64,000 nt of DNA from Calothrix sp. PCC 7103 (lineage in GTDB: Bacteria; Cyanobacteriota; Cyanobacteriia; Cyanobacteriales; Nostocaceae), in the NCBI RefSeq assembly GCF_000331305.1, contig NZ_KB217478.1, positions 3,954,475 to 4,018,474 of the forward strand, written 5' to 3'. Both the position numbers and the translations under genes were made by a program. Under the pieces are notes generated by a model. That model made no database searches. It saw nothing but the letters and a program-made list of their open reading frames with translations, and was not told where the DNA came from. Shown here piece by piece: positions 41,301 to 50,823 of the stretch; within the stretch, counting starts at the first letter, position 1, and the number at the start of each line of letters is the position of its first letter.

Positions 41301-43475
41301 CAAGCAGAACTTCTTGAAACTGAAAAACTGCGTACTAGCCAAGTAAAAACGAATCGCTTACTTAAAAATGCCCTTGTTGCCTCAGTTCTGGGTATCGTAC
41401 TATTAATGGGTTCTATTTGGACTGCTTTTTCTACTGGACGTAAAGCTGTTATTACCGCTAGCGTTGCAGCAAGTGTATCGAGTGAAGCTTTATTTGCTTT
41501 GGGCAAAGATATTGATGCTTTACGTGAAGGATTGCGCGCAGGTAGAAAAATTGATAACGTACTTTTACCTGATGAGGAAACGAAGCAAATCGTTAGAACA
41601 GCGCTTTATCAAGCAACTTACGGAATGCGGGTGCGTGAAATCAACCGTTTAGAAGGACATTTAGCTGATATAAATAGTGTTGTATTTAGTCCTAATAATC
41701 AGTTAATTGCTTCTGCGAGTAGTGATGGAACAGTTCGACTTTGGCAGGCAAATGGTAAAAAATTACGTGTATTAAAAGGGCATAGTAAGCGTGTTAATAG
41801 TGTCGCATTTAGTCCTGATGGTAAAATGCTAGTTTCTGGGAGTGCCGATAAAACCGTTAAAGTGTGGACTATTGACGGTACATTGTTAAAAACATTTCCA
41901 CATAACGAAGTAGTAAATAGCGTCACGTTTAGTCCCGATGGTAAAGTTATTGCGTCGGGAGGTGCTGACAACCTTATTCGGTTATGGAATAAAGAAGGGA
42001 AAGTACTTACGACTTTATCAGGACATACAAAAGCTGTTACAAGTTTAGCGTGGGCGGCAGATGGTAGTATGATTGCTTCGGCAGGAGCGCGCGGCGACAA
42101 TACAGTCAAGTTATGGAGTCGTGATGGAAAGCTGCTACAAACATTGAAAGGACATAGTGATACGGTTTTTGCTGTAGCTTGGGCAGCGAATAGTAATATG
42201 TTGGCATCAGCAAGTTCGGATGGAACTGTAAAGCTGTGGAGTCGCGATGGAAAATTACTCAATTCAATACCAGCACATAAGCAAGCAGTAATGAGTGTTG
42301 CTTTCAGTCCAGATGGAAAAACTTTAGCTTCAGCTAGTTGGGATAAAACAGTAAAACTGTGGAGACTTGACGGAACCATAGATAAACCTATAGAGCAACC
42401 GCTAGAAACTTTGAAAGGAAACAATGATTGGGTAACTAGCGTTAGTTTTAGCAGTGATGGACAAACTCTAGCTTCCACGAGTCGTGACACCAAAATTAGA
42501 CTGTGGCGTTGGAAATATCTACCCATAAAGAGTATCCAAGCACACAGTGAACCAGTAACAATGTTAACTTATTCTCCCTCTGGTGATGCAATTGCCGATT
42601 CAAGCGAAGACGGCACTGTGAAAATACGGAGTGCAAATGGTAAGTTACAATATGATTTAACTGGACACAAAGGTGCGGTTTGGGATATAAGTTTTAGCCC
42701 AGATGGTCAAACTATAGCTTCTGCATCAAGTGATGAAACAGTAAAGTTATGGAGTCGCAACGGTAAGCTTATCAATACTTTAGAGGGCCATGTTGGTGGA
42801 GTATTAAGTGTTGATTGGATGCCTAATGGAAAAATATTAGCGTCAGCAGGTAGAGATAAAACAGTAAGATTATGGAGTAGAGATGGTAAATTTATATCCA
42901 AGTTACTAGGTAATAACGATGCAATAAACTGGGTAAGTTTTAGTCCTGATGGTGAATACATAGCAGCGGCAAGCGATGATAGCACCGTAAAAATATGGAA
43001 TAAAGACGGTAAATTAATTAAGGATATTACATCTCATAACCGTCCCGTTTATGCTGCGGTCTGGTCGAAAGATAATATATTAGCTACAGCTAGTCTCGAC
43101 AGTACAGTTAAATTATGGGATAAAAATTGGAATTTGATCCAAACTCTTAATGGTGATGGCGAAGGTTTTACGAGTATCAGCTTTAGCCCTAATGGTGAAA
43201 CTATCGCCACGATGAGTGAGGATAAAATAAAGCTGTGGAATCGTCAGGGTCAATTAGAGTTAGTCATCAACGCAGAAGATGGAACATTTTCAACTATTAG
43301 CTTCACTCCTGACAGTAAAACATTATTGACAGGTAACAGCAAAGGTGAAATACTTGACCGGAATTTAGCCGACACTCGTACAGAAAATTTAATGTCAAAA
43401 GGATGCGAATTATTGCGAGATTATTTGCAGAACAATACAAAAATCTCTGAAAACGACCGTAATTTATGTTCGTAA
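38361..43475 (+). CDS. membrane nSTAND NTPase with 14 WD40 repeats (copy 1, large subunit)
   Basis: 1704 residues in order: an N-terminal degenerate P-loop-like domain (LVGCNYSFLRQKM; no lysine loop), TPR-like helices (~210-520), an nSTAND NTPase (Walker A VIHGHSGVGKSS ~562-573, Walker B ITVLIFDQVEEFF ~657-669), winged-helix-like and helical parts, a coiled coil (~880-990), one membrane helix (ALVASVLGIVLLMGSIWTAF, ~1003-1025) and 14 WD40 repeats (~1094-1660), enough for two seven-bladed propellers. The tail is KGCELLRDYLQNN. STAND proteins are ligand-triggered oligomerising switches and WD40 units usually sense. The C-terminal half is nearly the same as in copy 2, the N-terminal half diverged. 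Confidence 0.9.
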   Translation: MVEKSPFYSENVIAANERAVNSLRRAITFSSGQFSLCLVGCNYSFLRQKMLRRLEEEIGDGYRIHKVTLKSNAISLYSTIHSEIGSSQPSALMILGLESVEELDDLLRTINHIRDEFRKRHPFPMVFWVNDELLRKLRRFAPDFTSWAATPIRFELTTQELQDFLKTKTNSLFAKILDINGVPEGEHSHTTLGQVWDYSSYEFRSCIKELQHRGIELEAELNASVQFIAGLDFYASNRIDLAIEYFQESLKFWVSSSAFPIPSAPLFSYPPVPPSIFLLRQGVLLFYLGLSYYRLAERVHVEHQERWQEAKCYLQQCLDVFEAARRPDLTAQIIGLLADVLQHVKLWDELQQLALKSQNLHHDYGTHFQLACDSGFLAQVAIARENWVIASKQARVALLRLDEASKHNDSQPNSFPLLKEQIYRLTLAKALQRQGEQKNALEQIELASKDLEAALENSDYRYEVYKYIRLLRWLRGLYFELGRYLEAFVIRQKRRSVEQQYGLRAFIGAGRLKPQRHATTAIVNSPVPSGSVALEIIASGRQRDVQNLIARISRPDQKLTVIHGHSGVGKSSTVTAGLVPALQQRAIGDQIAVPVVLRVYTDWIQELGTALSNAIASITPVTVRKAALEEDILPYPNTPITIDGVLELLQQNAQNRIITVLIFDQVEEFFSGCNKPVQLAEFDKFLCDSMDVAFVKVILSLREDYLHKLLEFKHLEKIAPVNENILDKSIRYQLKNFSRQDASSVIRELTQRSQYNIEPELIDALVDDLSAELGEVRPIELQVVGAQLQDERILTLAKYQQFRPNKLIQRYLAELISDCGKENERAAFLVLYLLTDENNKRPFKTRAELAIELAELEDVNKLELVLEILVRSGLVVLYPDVPERYQLIHDYLVDLIRSLQQTELSLQEQVKQLRAQVQTNEQEISRLESALRHNKQGKIPAEHQVTGSDLLSELKELRKRDELSRIERERLLSEIEQQKLQAELLETEKLRTSQVKTNRLLKNALVASVLGIVLLMGSIWTAFSTGRKAVITASVAASVSSEALFALGKDIDALREGLRAGRKIDNVLLPDEETKQIVRTALYQATYGMRVREINRLEGHLADINSVVFSPNNQLIASASSDGTVRLWQANGKKLRVLKGHSKRVNSVAFSPDGKMLVSGSADKTVKVWTIDGTLLKTFPHNEVVNSVTFSPDGKVIASGGADNLIRLWNKEGKVLTTLSGHTKAVTSLAWAADGSMIASAGARGDNTVKLWSRDGKLLQTLKGHSDTVFAVAWAANSNMLASASSDGTVKLWSRDGKLLNSIPAHKQAVMSVAFSPDGKTLASASWDKTVKLWRLDGTIDKPIEQPLETLKGNNDWVTSVSFSSDGQTLASTSRDTKIRLWRWKYLPIKSIQAHSEPVTMLTYSPSGDAIADSSEDGTVKIRSANGKLQYDLTGHKGAVWDISFSPDGQTIASASSDETVKLWSRNGKLINTLEGHVGGVLSVDWMPNGKILASAGRDKTVRLWSRDGKFISKLLGNNDAINWVSFSPDGEYIAAASDDSTVKIWNKDGKLIKDITSHNRPVYAAVWSKDNILATASLDSTVKLWDKNWNLIQTLNGDGEGFTSISFSPNGETIATMSEDKIKLWNRQGQLELVINAEDGTFSTISFTPDSKTLLTGNSKGEILDRNLADTRTENLMSKGCELLRDYLQNNTKISENDRNLCS

Positions 43476-43763
43476 TAAATTTGTCATGCTCTAAAAGTAT
43501 TGCAAAGTATTTAAGTGGCTAAAATTCCTATTATTAGGACGTTGCAAGTTATTAGGGCTTTCAGACATTAAACGCTTAAGAGCAGACCCCTTCTTTAATA
43601 CTGGTAGCTCCAATTGCTTACAAATTAGGTGTCGATAAAAACTAATGAATGTAGAGAATACTTATTTAGATCAATTTTTTTTAATTGTTATTCAATTCTT
43701 TGAGTACTTGCGCTTTTAGGAATTACAGACGTTATATTTTTAATATGATACTAATATTTACTA

Positions 43764-43948
43764 CCTAGAGCGCCGGTCCAGTAATATATATTGACGGAAG
43801 CGTAAATTTATGCGTCGAGGTAAAACGCTTATTTTTCGATTAAATTATTTATTCTTCGCATCATACCAAGGCGCCTAAATGCTCGATTAAAGCAACACGC
43901 ATAATTAGATTTTTCTGTCAACCACTTCTACTGGACTGGCGCTCTAGG
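43764..43948. mobile_element. 185-bp MITE-like element with 19-bp terminal inverted repeats
   Basis: CCTAGAGCGCCGGTCCAGT at the left (43764-43782) and ACTGGACTGGCGCTCTAGG at the right (43930-43948) are inverted with 18 of 19 matches. A weaker match continues inward (TTGAC near both ends). It encodes nothing and lies between the two ATPase/nSTAND copies. No clear target duplication is visible at the edges. The rest of 43476-44124 is empty of genes. Confidence 0.7.
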
Positions 43949-44124
43949 AAGCCTAAAAGTCAAAGCTTAGTTTTCAATGATTGGGGAAAAATGATGCCTG
44001 CTTAGGAATGCTCTTAATAGTACAAATGCTCTGTAATGTTCTAAGCTACAATAGCTAAAGCTATAGATTCAACATTGTAACTTTTGTTAAGAAATTGTAA
44101 AGATAAAATTTAACGTAAATAACT

Positions 44125-45426
44125 ATGAAATTGGATATTCAAAGTTTTTTTCAAGCTTGTGATCCTAGTAAAACGTTAGTTGTAGAACAGCCTCTAGATA
44201 AACAGTACTATATAGATTTTTCAACAGTACGTGGTGGAACAATTATTAAAGAATTACAGAGAACCGTCACTTATTTATTGCCAGAAAAACCAACTTGCCA
44301 ATTGTTTACAGGACATATTGGTTGTGGTAAGTCCACTGAATTACAATGTCTTAAAGCGGAGTTAGAACGTAGTGGCTTCCATGTAGTGTATTTTGAGTCT
44401 AGCCAAAGTCTTGACATGGCAGATGTAGATGTTACTGATATTTTGCTTGCTATTGCTCGTGAAGTTAGTCAAAGTCTAGAAGCTATAAGAATCAGTTTAA
44501 AACCGGGTTATTTTCAAAAACTGTTTGCTGAAGTAGGTGATTTTTTACTCACTCCTATTGAACTAAAAGAAGTAGAACTATCAGCGGGTATAGCGAAAAT
44601 TACCACTAAAACAAAAGATAGTCCCAAACTAAGAAGTCAACTTAGACAATATTTAGAACCGCGCACAAGTAGCCTATTAGAAGCAATTAATGAAGAATTA
44701 CTTCAACCAGCACGTGCAAAGCTTTTGAGTAATGGCAAAAAAGGTTTGGTTGTCATTGTTGATAATCTTGACCGGATTGATAACTCCTTAAAACCAACTG
44801 GATATTACCAGCCAGAGTATTTATTTGTTGAACGTGGCGACCAGTTAAATAAACTCAATTGCCATGTTGTATATACTGTCCCCTTAATACTTATCTTTTC
44901 AAATACTTTAGGGCGTCTGACAAATCGTTTTGGAGTAGAACCAAAAGTATTACCGATGGTTCCTGTATTATTACGAGATAATACTGAATGCCAAGAAGGA
45001 ATAACACTTTTGCAAAAAATGGTAATGGCAAGAGCTTTTCCTGGCATCAGTTGGGAACAAAGCAGTAAATTAGTTACTCAAGTATTCGACAGTCATGATA
45101 CATTAAAACGACTGTGCAGAGCAAGTGGAGGTCATTTGCGTAACTTATTAGGACTCTTGTTCCGCTGTTTACAAAAAGAAAATCCACCAATTTCTCGTCA
45201 ATGCTTAGAAAGCGTTATTCGTCAGCGACGAAATGAACTTGCCCTCACGATTACAGATGACGAATGGGATTTGTTACGTACGCTTAACCAGCAAAAAACC
45301 TTTAAAGGTCACGAAAAATATGAACTTTTGATTCGTAGTATGTTCGTATTTGAGTATAGAGATGATAATGGTTCTTGGTTCGATATAAATCCAATATTGC
45401 GAGAATCTAAAGAATTTACATTATGA
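44125..45426 (+). CDS. P-loop ATPase of two-gene nSTAND module (copy 2, small subunit)
   Basis: 433 residues, homologous end to end with the gene at 37054. Walker A is FTGHIGCGKSTEL, Walker B GLVVIVDNLDR, and the C-terminal FVFEYRDDNGSWFDINP is kept. It has no GGCGCC site, and its codon use is more AT-rich than that of copy 1. Its stop overlaps the large gene by four bases (ATGA), a tight translational coupling. The shared intact ATPase motifs in both copies argue that it is functional and not a relic. Confidence 0.85.
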   Translation: MKLDIQSFFQACDPSKTLVVEQPLDKQYYIDFSTVRGGTIIKELQRTVTYLLPEKPTCQLFTGHIGCGKSTELQCLKAELERSGFHVVYFESSQSLDMADVDVTDILLAIAREVSQSLEAIRISLKPGYFQKLFAEVGDFLLTPIELKEVELSAGIAKITTKTKDSPKLRSQLRQYLEPRTSSLLEAINEELLQPARAKLLSNGKKGLVVIVDNLDRIDNSLKPTGYYQPEYLFVERGDQLNKLNCHVVYTVPLILIFSNTLGRLTNRFGVEPKVLPMVPVLLRDNTECQEGITLLQKMVMARAFPGISWEQSSKLVTQVFDSHDTLKRLCRASGGHLRNLLGLLFRCLQKENPPISRQCLESVIRQRRNELALTITDDEWDLLRTLNQQKTFKGHEKYELLIRSMFVFEYRDDNGSWFDINPILRESKEFTL

Positions 45427-48400
45427 GCGACCAACATGACTCAAAAGATATAGCTGTAGTTAATGAAGATTCTTTACAAGCAATTGTACGTACTATAACT
45501 CTTTTTCAGGGTCGTTTCTTACTGATTTTACTACGATGCAATTATGCTGCTTTGCGTAACTCAATGGTAAAGACAATACACCTATCGTCTCCAATTAAAA
45601 TAAATGAGATTATCTTACCAGTATCTGTTAAAACTCTTTATACTGCTATTAATGAACAACTAGGAGAAGAAAAACCATCAGCATTGATGGTTTTTGGCTT
45701 AGAATCAGTTCAAGATTTAGAAGCTGTTTTAATCTCAGCAAATCAGGTTAGAGAGGAATTTAGAAAACAGTTTTCTTTTCCAATTATGTTATGGGTAAAT
45801 GATAAAGTTTTTAAAAACTTTGTGAGATTAGCGACTGATTTAGAAAACTGGTCAACAACAATTGAGTTTGTTGCCGCTAATAACTGTTTGGAATATGAGT
45901 ATTATGAATTAATTTATACCCAATCTCAGCAAGCTAATTTAGCTGTATCTTTATTTTTATCAGAATTAAGTGCTGATCAGTTCTTACAAAATTTGAATAT
46001 TTCCTTAATAAATCGTTTACAAATAGATAATGCTTTAAAATTATTACCAGAATTTGAGCAAAACTTAGACGATAATATTGTCGCTAAATTAAATTTAATC
46101 TTAGGTAGAGATGATTATGCTAATAATGCTATTGATGCTGCTTTAGATAAGTTTCAGCAGAGTTTTAAATACTGGCACAAGTTGAACGATTGGGAGTGGC
46201 AATTATTTCTGATACTTCATATAGCTGTATGTTGCAAAAGTAATACACAAAAATTTGAAAATTTCGTTACTCAGGCATTTGATATTTTTAAAACAATTTG
46301 TGCTATTGAGATAATTAAGCCTAGTACGTCCTTTAGTATATACTCATCTTACACGCGCTTAGATTTTGTAAATTTATTATTGATTGAGATATCAGAAATA
46401 CTAGAAATATCGAATTGCTGGGACAGTTTAGAGATTTTTGCTAATAAATCTTTAGAATTCCATCTTGATTATGGTAATTATATTCATGTTGCTTTTGATT
46501 ATGGTTATTCTGCACAAGTTGCTATTGCTAAAGAAAGATGGGCACAAGCTAGTCAACTCGCGTACCTAGCGTTGTGCCAGATAAACGAGAAGACAGAAGA
46601 TAATTATCAAGAGCCAAGTATACTACCGTTATTGAAGGAACAAATATACCGTCTGATTTTAGCAAAAGCATCAATATGTTTAGGAGATGAAAAAATTAGC
46701 AATCAACAGTTAGAAGTGGCAAGTAAAAACCTAGAAGTCGCACTGGAAAATAGTGATATTCACTACAACGTTTATAAATATCTTCGCTTATTACGGCCAC
46801 TACAGACACTGTATTTTGATTTGGGACGCTACCTTGAAGCATTCATTGTCAAACAAAAACTCCGTTCGGTGGAGCAGCAGTATGGTTTTAGAGCTTTTGT
46901 TGGAGCAGGACGTTTACATCCTCAAAAGAAAAGTAACAAATTAGAGGCGGTTGCTCAAGAAATTATAGCTTCACCACGAAAAAGAGATTTAGAAAAGTTA
47001 TTAGAAAAAGTTAGCAGTACACAGCATAAACTTACTATAATTTATGGTTCTCCTGGTGTTGGAAAAAGTTCGCTATTAGGAGCAGGATTATTACCAGAAT
47101 TAAAACAAAGGCTTATAGAAGCGCGCGTTGTACTGCCAGTCATAGTTCAAGTATACACGCCTTGGATAGAACAACTAATAATTGCTTATAAAAAAGCTTA
47201 TATAGAAGAAGTCGGTAGTGAATTACAATTGGATACTGAAATAGATAAAACTGTAGCAACTTTATATAAACATATTAAGCAAAATTTTTTTATTGTATTA
47301 ATATTTGACCAGTTTGAAGATTTTTTTACAAACCATTCACTAGACTCTAGACGAGAATTTTATAATTTTCTACAAACATGTTTAAATATTCCTTTTGTAA
47401 AAATCCTTTTTAGTTTACGCGCAGACTATCTACATTATTTTTTAGAAGTAGAGCGTCAACCAAATTTAGAGTCAATTATACCTAACATATTTAGCGATAA
47501 AATTCTTTATAAATTATGTAATTTTTCAATAAAAGATACAGAAGATTTTGTTGAAAAGTTAACAACAAACTCTAAATTACATTTAGAGCCAGATCTAATT
47601 AAAACTGTAGTAAAAGATTTATCAAAGCAATCAGGAGAAGTAAGTCCTATTGAGTTACAAATTGTAGGAACTGAATTACAAAATTTAGAAATTACTACAA
47701 AAAAAAGATATTTTGCTTATGGACCAAAAGAAAGGTTAATTAATGCGTACATGGAAGAAATAATCAATGATTGTGGTTATGAAAATCAAATAGCATTTAT
47801 ATTAATTTTACATATTTTAACTGATGAGTATGGGCAACGTCCATTGAAAAGTCGTACAGAATTAGTTTCTGAGCTAGCGAAATTAGAAGATGTTAAAAAG
47901 TTAGAAATAATTTTAGAAATTTTAGTGCGTTCAGGTTTAGTAATGGTTTTTCCAGGAGAGACTGAACGGTATCAATTGATTCATGATTATATTGCTGATT
48001 TAATTCTTAACTTGCAACAAGCTAAACTTAGTTTCCAAGTAGAAGTCAAGCAACTACGCGAACGAATACAAATTAATGAACAAGAAATTTCTCGTTTAAA
48101 CAGCGCGCTTCGCTATAATAAACAAGGTAAAATCTCTGTAGAATATCAAGTTACTGGCTCTGATTTATTAAGCGAATTAAAGGAATTGCGAAAACGTGAT
48201 GAATCTAGTCGTATCGAACGTGAACGTTTAGTAGCAGAAATCGAACAGCAAAAGCGGCAAGCAGAACTTCTTGAAACCGAGAAACTACGTACTAACCAAG
48301 TAAAAAAGAATCGCTTGCTCAAAAATGCTCTTATTACTTCGGTTTTAGGGATAATACTGTTGATGGGTTCTGTGTGGACTGCTTTTTTTCAGGGACGTAA

Positions 48401-50426
48401 AGCCGTTATTAATGATAGTGTTGCTGCTAGTGTATCGAGTGAAGCTTTATTTGCTTTAGGTAAAGACATTGATGCTTTGCGCGAAGGATTACGTGCGGGT
48501 AGAAAAATAGACAGCGCAGTTTTGCCTGATGAGCAAACGCAACAATTTGTGAGAACAGCGCTTTATCAAGCAACTTATGGAATGAAGGTACGCGAAACCA
48601 ATCGTTTAGAAGGACATCTTGCAGATGTAAATAGCGTTGTATTTAGTCCTAATAATAAATTAATTTCTTCTGCAAGCAGTGATGCAAAAGTTATACTTTG
48701 GCAAGCGAATGGTAAGAAATTACATACATTAATAGGGCATTCGCGGTCTGTTAACAGCATCGCCTTTAGTCCTGATAGTACAATGCTAGTCTCTGGGAGT
48801 TCCGATAGAACCGTTAAATTATGGAATGTATACGGTAAATTGTTAAAAACGTTTCCACATGATGCAGTCGTAAATAGCGTCGCGTTTAGTCCTGATGGAC
48901 TTTCAATAGCATCGGGAGGTACCGACAATATTATCCGGTTATGGGGCAAAGAAGGAAAAGTACTTGCAACTTTGACAGGGCATACCACACCTGTTACAAG
49001 TTTAGCTTGGGCGCCTGACGGTAGTGTGATTGCCTCGACGAGTAATGACAAAACAATTAAATTGTGGAGTCAGGATGGTAAATTGTTGCAAACTCTCAAA
49101 GGACATACTGATAAAGTTTTGGCTGTGGCATGGGCACCGAATAGTAATATGTTGGCATCAACAAGTTCGGATGGAACTGTTAAGTTGTGGAATCGCGATG
49201 GAAAATTACTCAATTCAATACCAGCGCATAAGCAAGTAGTAATGAGTGTTGCTTTTAGTCCGGACGGAAAAACTCTTGCTTCAGCTTCTTGGGATAAAAC
49301 AGTAAAACTATGGAATCTTGACGGAACCATAGAAAAGCCTATAAAGCAACCGTTAGAAACTTTGAAAGGAAATAATGATTGGGTAACTAGCGTTAGTTTT
49401 AGCAGTGATGGACAAACGCTAGTTTCCTCTAGTCGTGACACCAAAATTAGACTGTGGCGTTGGAAATATCTACCTTTAAAAAGTACCCAAGCACACAGTG
49501 AATCAGTAACAATGTTAACTTATTCTCCCTCTGGTGATGCAATTGCCGATTCAAGCAAAGACGGTACTGTGAAAATATGGAGTGCAAATAGTAAGTTACA
49601 ACATAATTTAACTGGACATAAAGGTGCTGTTTGGGGTGTAAGTTTTAGCCCAGATGGCCAAACTATAGCTTCGGCATCGAGTGATAAAACAGTAAAGTTA
49701 TGGAACCGCAACGGCAAGTTAATCAAGACTTTAGAGGGGCATGTAGGTGAAGTATTAAGTGTTAATTGGGCGCCTGACGGAGAAATGTTTGCATCAGCAA
49801 GTAGAGATAAATCAGTAAGATTATGGAGTAAAAACGGTAAATTTATTGCTAAGTTATTAAAGCATACTGAACCTGTTAACTGGGTAAGTTTTAGTCCAAA
49901 TGGTGAATACATCGCATCAGCAAGCGATGATAACACCGTAAAAATATGGAATAAAGACGGTAAATTAATTAAGGATATTACATCTCATAACCGTCCTGTT
50001 TATGCTGCGGTCTGGTCAAAAGATAATATATTAGCCACAGCGAGTCTAGACAGCACAGTGAAATTATGGGACAAAAATTTGAATTTGATTCAAACTCTAA
50101 ATGGCGACGGTGAAGGTTTCATGAGTATCAGCTTGAGCCACGATGGTGAGACTATCGCCACTATGAGCGAAGATAAAATAAAGCTGTGGAATCGTAAAGG
50201 CAAATTAGAGTTAGTTATCAACGCAGAAGATGAGGCATTTTCAACTATTAGTTTTACTCCTGATAGTAAAACATTAGTGATAGGAAACAATAAAGGTAAA
50301 ATAGTTTACCGTGACTTATCTGATACTCAGACAGCAAATTTAATATCTAAAGGATGCGAGTTATTGCGAGATTACTTGCAGAATAATACTAAAGTTTCTG
50401 AAGCTGACCGCAAATTATGCTCTTAA
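45423..50426 (+). CDS. membrane nSTAND NTPase with 14 WD40 repeats (copy 2, large subunit)
   Basis: 1667 residues with the same order of parts as copy 1: degenerate N-terminal ATPase-like region (LLRCNYAALRNSM), TPR-like helices, nSTAND NTPase (Walker A IIYGSPGVGKSSLLG ~540-554, Walker B FIVLIFDQFEDFF ~620-632), coiled coil, a membrane helix (ALITSVLGIILLMGSVWTAF) and 14 WD40 repeats. The first ~900 residues differ greatly from copy 1, while the coiled coil, membrane helix and WD40 part are nearly identical, with about 94% DNA identity over one 225-base stretch checked by eye. The N-terminal part has no GGCGCC site. Likely a sensor-effector switch paired with the small ATPase. Confidence 0.9.
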   Translation: MSDQHDSKDIAVVNEDSLQAIVRTITLFQGRFLLILLRCNYAALRNSMVKTIHLSSPIKINEIILPVSVKTLYTAINEQLGEEKPSALMVFGLESVQDLEAVLISANQVREEFRKQFSFPIMLWVNDKVFKNFVRLATDLENWSTTIEFVAANNCLEYEYYELIYTQSQQANLAVSLFLSELSADQFLQNLNISLINRLQIDNALKLLPEFEQNLDDNIVAKLNLILGRDDYANNAIDAALDKFQQSFKYWHKLNDWEWQLFLILHIAVCCKSNTQKFENFVTQAFDIFKTICAIEIIKPSTSFSIYSSYTRLDFVNLLLIEISEILEISNCWDSLEIFANKSLEFHLDYGNYIHVAFDYGYSAQVAIAKERWAQASQLAYLALCQINEKTEDNYQEPSILPLLKEQIYRLILAKASICLGDEKISNQQLEVASKNLEVALENSDIHYNVYKYLRLLRPLQTLYFDLGRYLEAFIVKQKLRSVEQQYGFRAFVGAGRLHPQKKSNKLEAVAQEIIASPRKRDLEKLLEKVSSTQHKLTIIYGSPGVGKSSLLGAGLLPELKQRLIEARVVLPVIVQVYTPWIEQLIIAYKKAYIEEVGSELQLDTEIDKTVATLYKHIKQNFFIVLIFDQFEDFFTNHSLDSRREFYNFLQTCLNIPFVKILFSLRADYLHYFLEVERQPNLESIIPNIFSDKILYKLCNFSIKDTEDFVEKLTTNSKLHLEPDLIKTVVKDLSKQSGEVSPIELQIVGTELQNLEITTKKRYFAYGPKERLINAYMEEIINDCGYENQIAFILILHILTDEYGQRPLKSRTELVSELAKLEDVKKLEIILEILVRSGLVMVFPGETERYQLIHDYIADLILNLQQAKLSFQVEVKQLRERIQINEQEISRLNSALRYNKQGKISVEYQVTGSDLLSELKELRKRDESSRIERERLVAEIEQQKRQAELLETEKLRTNQVKKNRLLKNALITSVLGIILLMGSVWTAFFQGRKAVINDSVAASVSSEALFALGKDIDALREGLRAGRKIDSAVLPDEQTQQFVRTALYQATYGMKVRETNRLEGHLADVNSVVFSPNNKLISSASSDAKVILWQANGKKLHTLIGHSRSVNSIAFSPDSTMLVSGSSDRTVKLWNVYGKLLKTFPHDAVVNSVAFSPDGLSIASGGTDNIIRLWGKEGKVLATLTGHTTPVTSLAWAPDGSVIASTSNDKTIKLWSQDGKLLQTLKGHTDKVLAVAWAPNSNMLASTSSDGTVKLWNRDGKLLNSIPAHKQVVMSVAFSPDGKTLASASWDKTVKLWNLDGTIEKPIKQPLETLKGNNDWVTSVSFSSDGQTLVSSSRDTKIRLWRWKYLPLKSTQAHSESVTMLTYSPSGDAIADSSKDGTVKIWSANSKLQHNLTGHKGAVWGVSFSPDGQTIASASSDKTVKLWNRNGKLIKTLEGHVGEVLSVNWAPDGEMFASASRDKSVRLWSKNGKFIAKLLKHTEPVNWVSFSPNGEYIASASDDNTVKIWNKDGKLIKDITSHNRPVYAAVWSKDNILATASLDSTVKLWDKNLNLIQTLNGDGEGFMSISLSHDGETIATMSEDKIKLWNRKGKLELVINAEDEAFSTISFTPDSKTLVIGNNKGKIVYRDLSDTQTANLISKGCELLRDYLQNNTKVSEADRKLCS

Positions 50427-50574
50427 TGAAAGGGGTGTTGTAGGGCGCTTTTGGCGCCGTTGGTTTGAAAAATCATCCTTTAGGGTAGTTTGTACTTTGA
50501 AACTACAGACAGATAGCTTGGCATACTTAAGTAAGTAACATAAGCATGTAATTAGATTATTAAAGGAATAAACA

Positions 50575-50781
50575 ATGGAACGTTATCCTAGTGATGCAAC
50601 TGAACTTGCATATAATGGCAAAGACCGAAATGCGGGAGATATTGGTATTACTCCTCAAGCCGAACTTTGGAACGGTCGTTTAGCTATGATTGGTTTTCTT
50701 GCTTATTTACTTTGGGACTTGAGCGGTTACAGCGTTGTGCGAGATGTACTTCACCTTGTTTCCAACATTCCTCACGCTTAA
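50575..50781 (+). CDS. hli: high-light-inducible protein (HLIP/SCP), one-helix Chl-binding
   Basis: A 68-residue one-helix protein of the chlorophyll a/b-binding family. The motif AELWNGRLAMIGFLAYLLWD carries the Glu and Asn/Arg used to bind chlorophyll and pair helices. HLIPs sit in thylakoids, bind chlorophyll and carotenoid, and protect photosystem assembly under strong light. AGGA lies upstream of the ATG. The neighbourhood (frp, ocp, psbA) is also concerned with excess light. Confidence 0.93.
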   Translation: MERYPSDATELAYNGKDRNAGDIGITPQAELWNGRLAMIGFLAYLLWDLSGYSVVRDVLHLVSNIPHA

Positions 50782-50823
50782 CTGACCTGCTTAATAAAGG
50801 AATGGCGCCCATGAAATGTACTA

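Noticed and set aside
41699..42526. Long minus-strand ORFs opposite the WD40 regions
   Set aside because: They are antisense shadows of repetitive WD40 codons, repeated in the same way in both copies.
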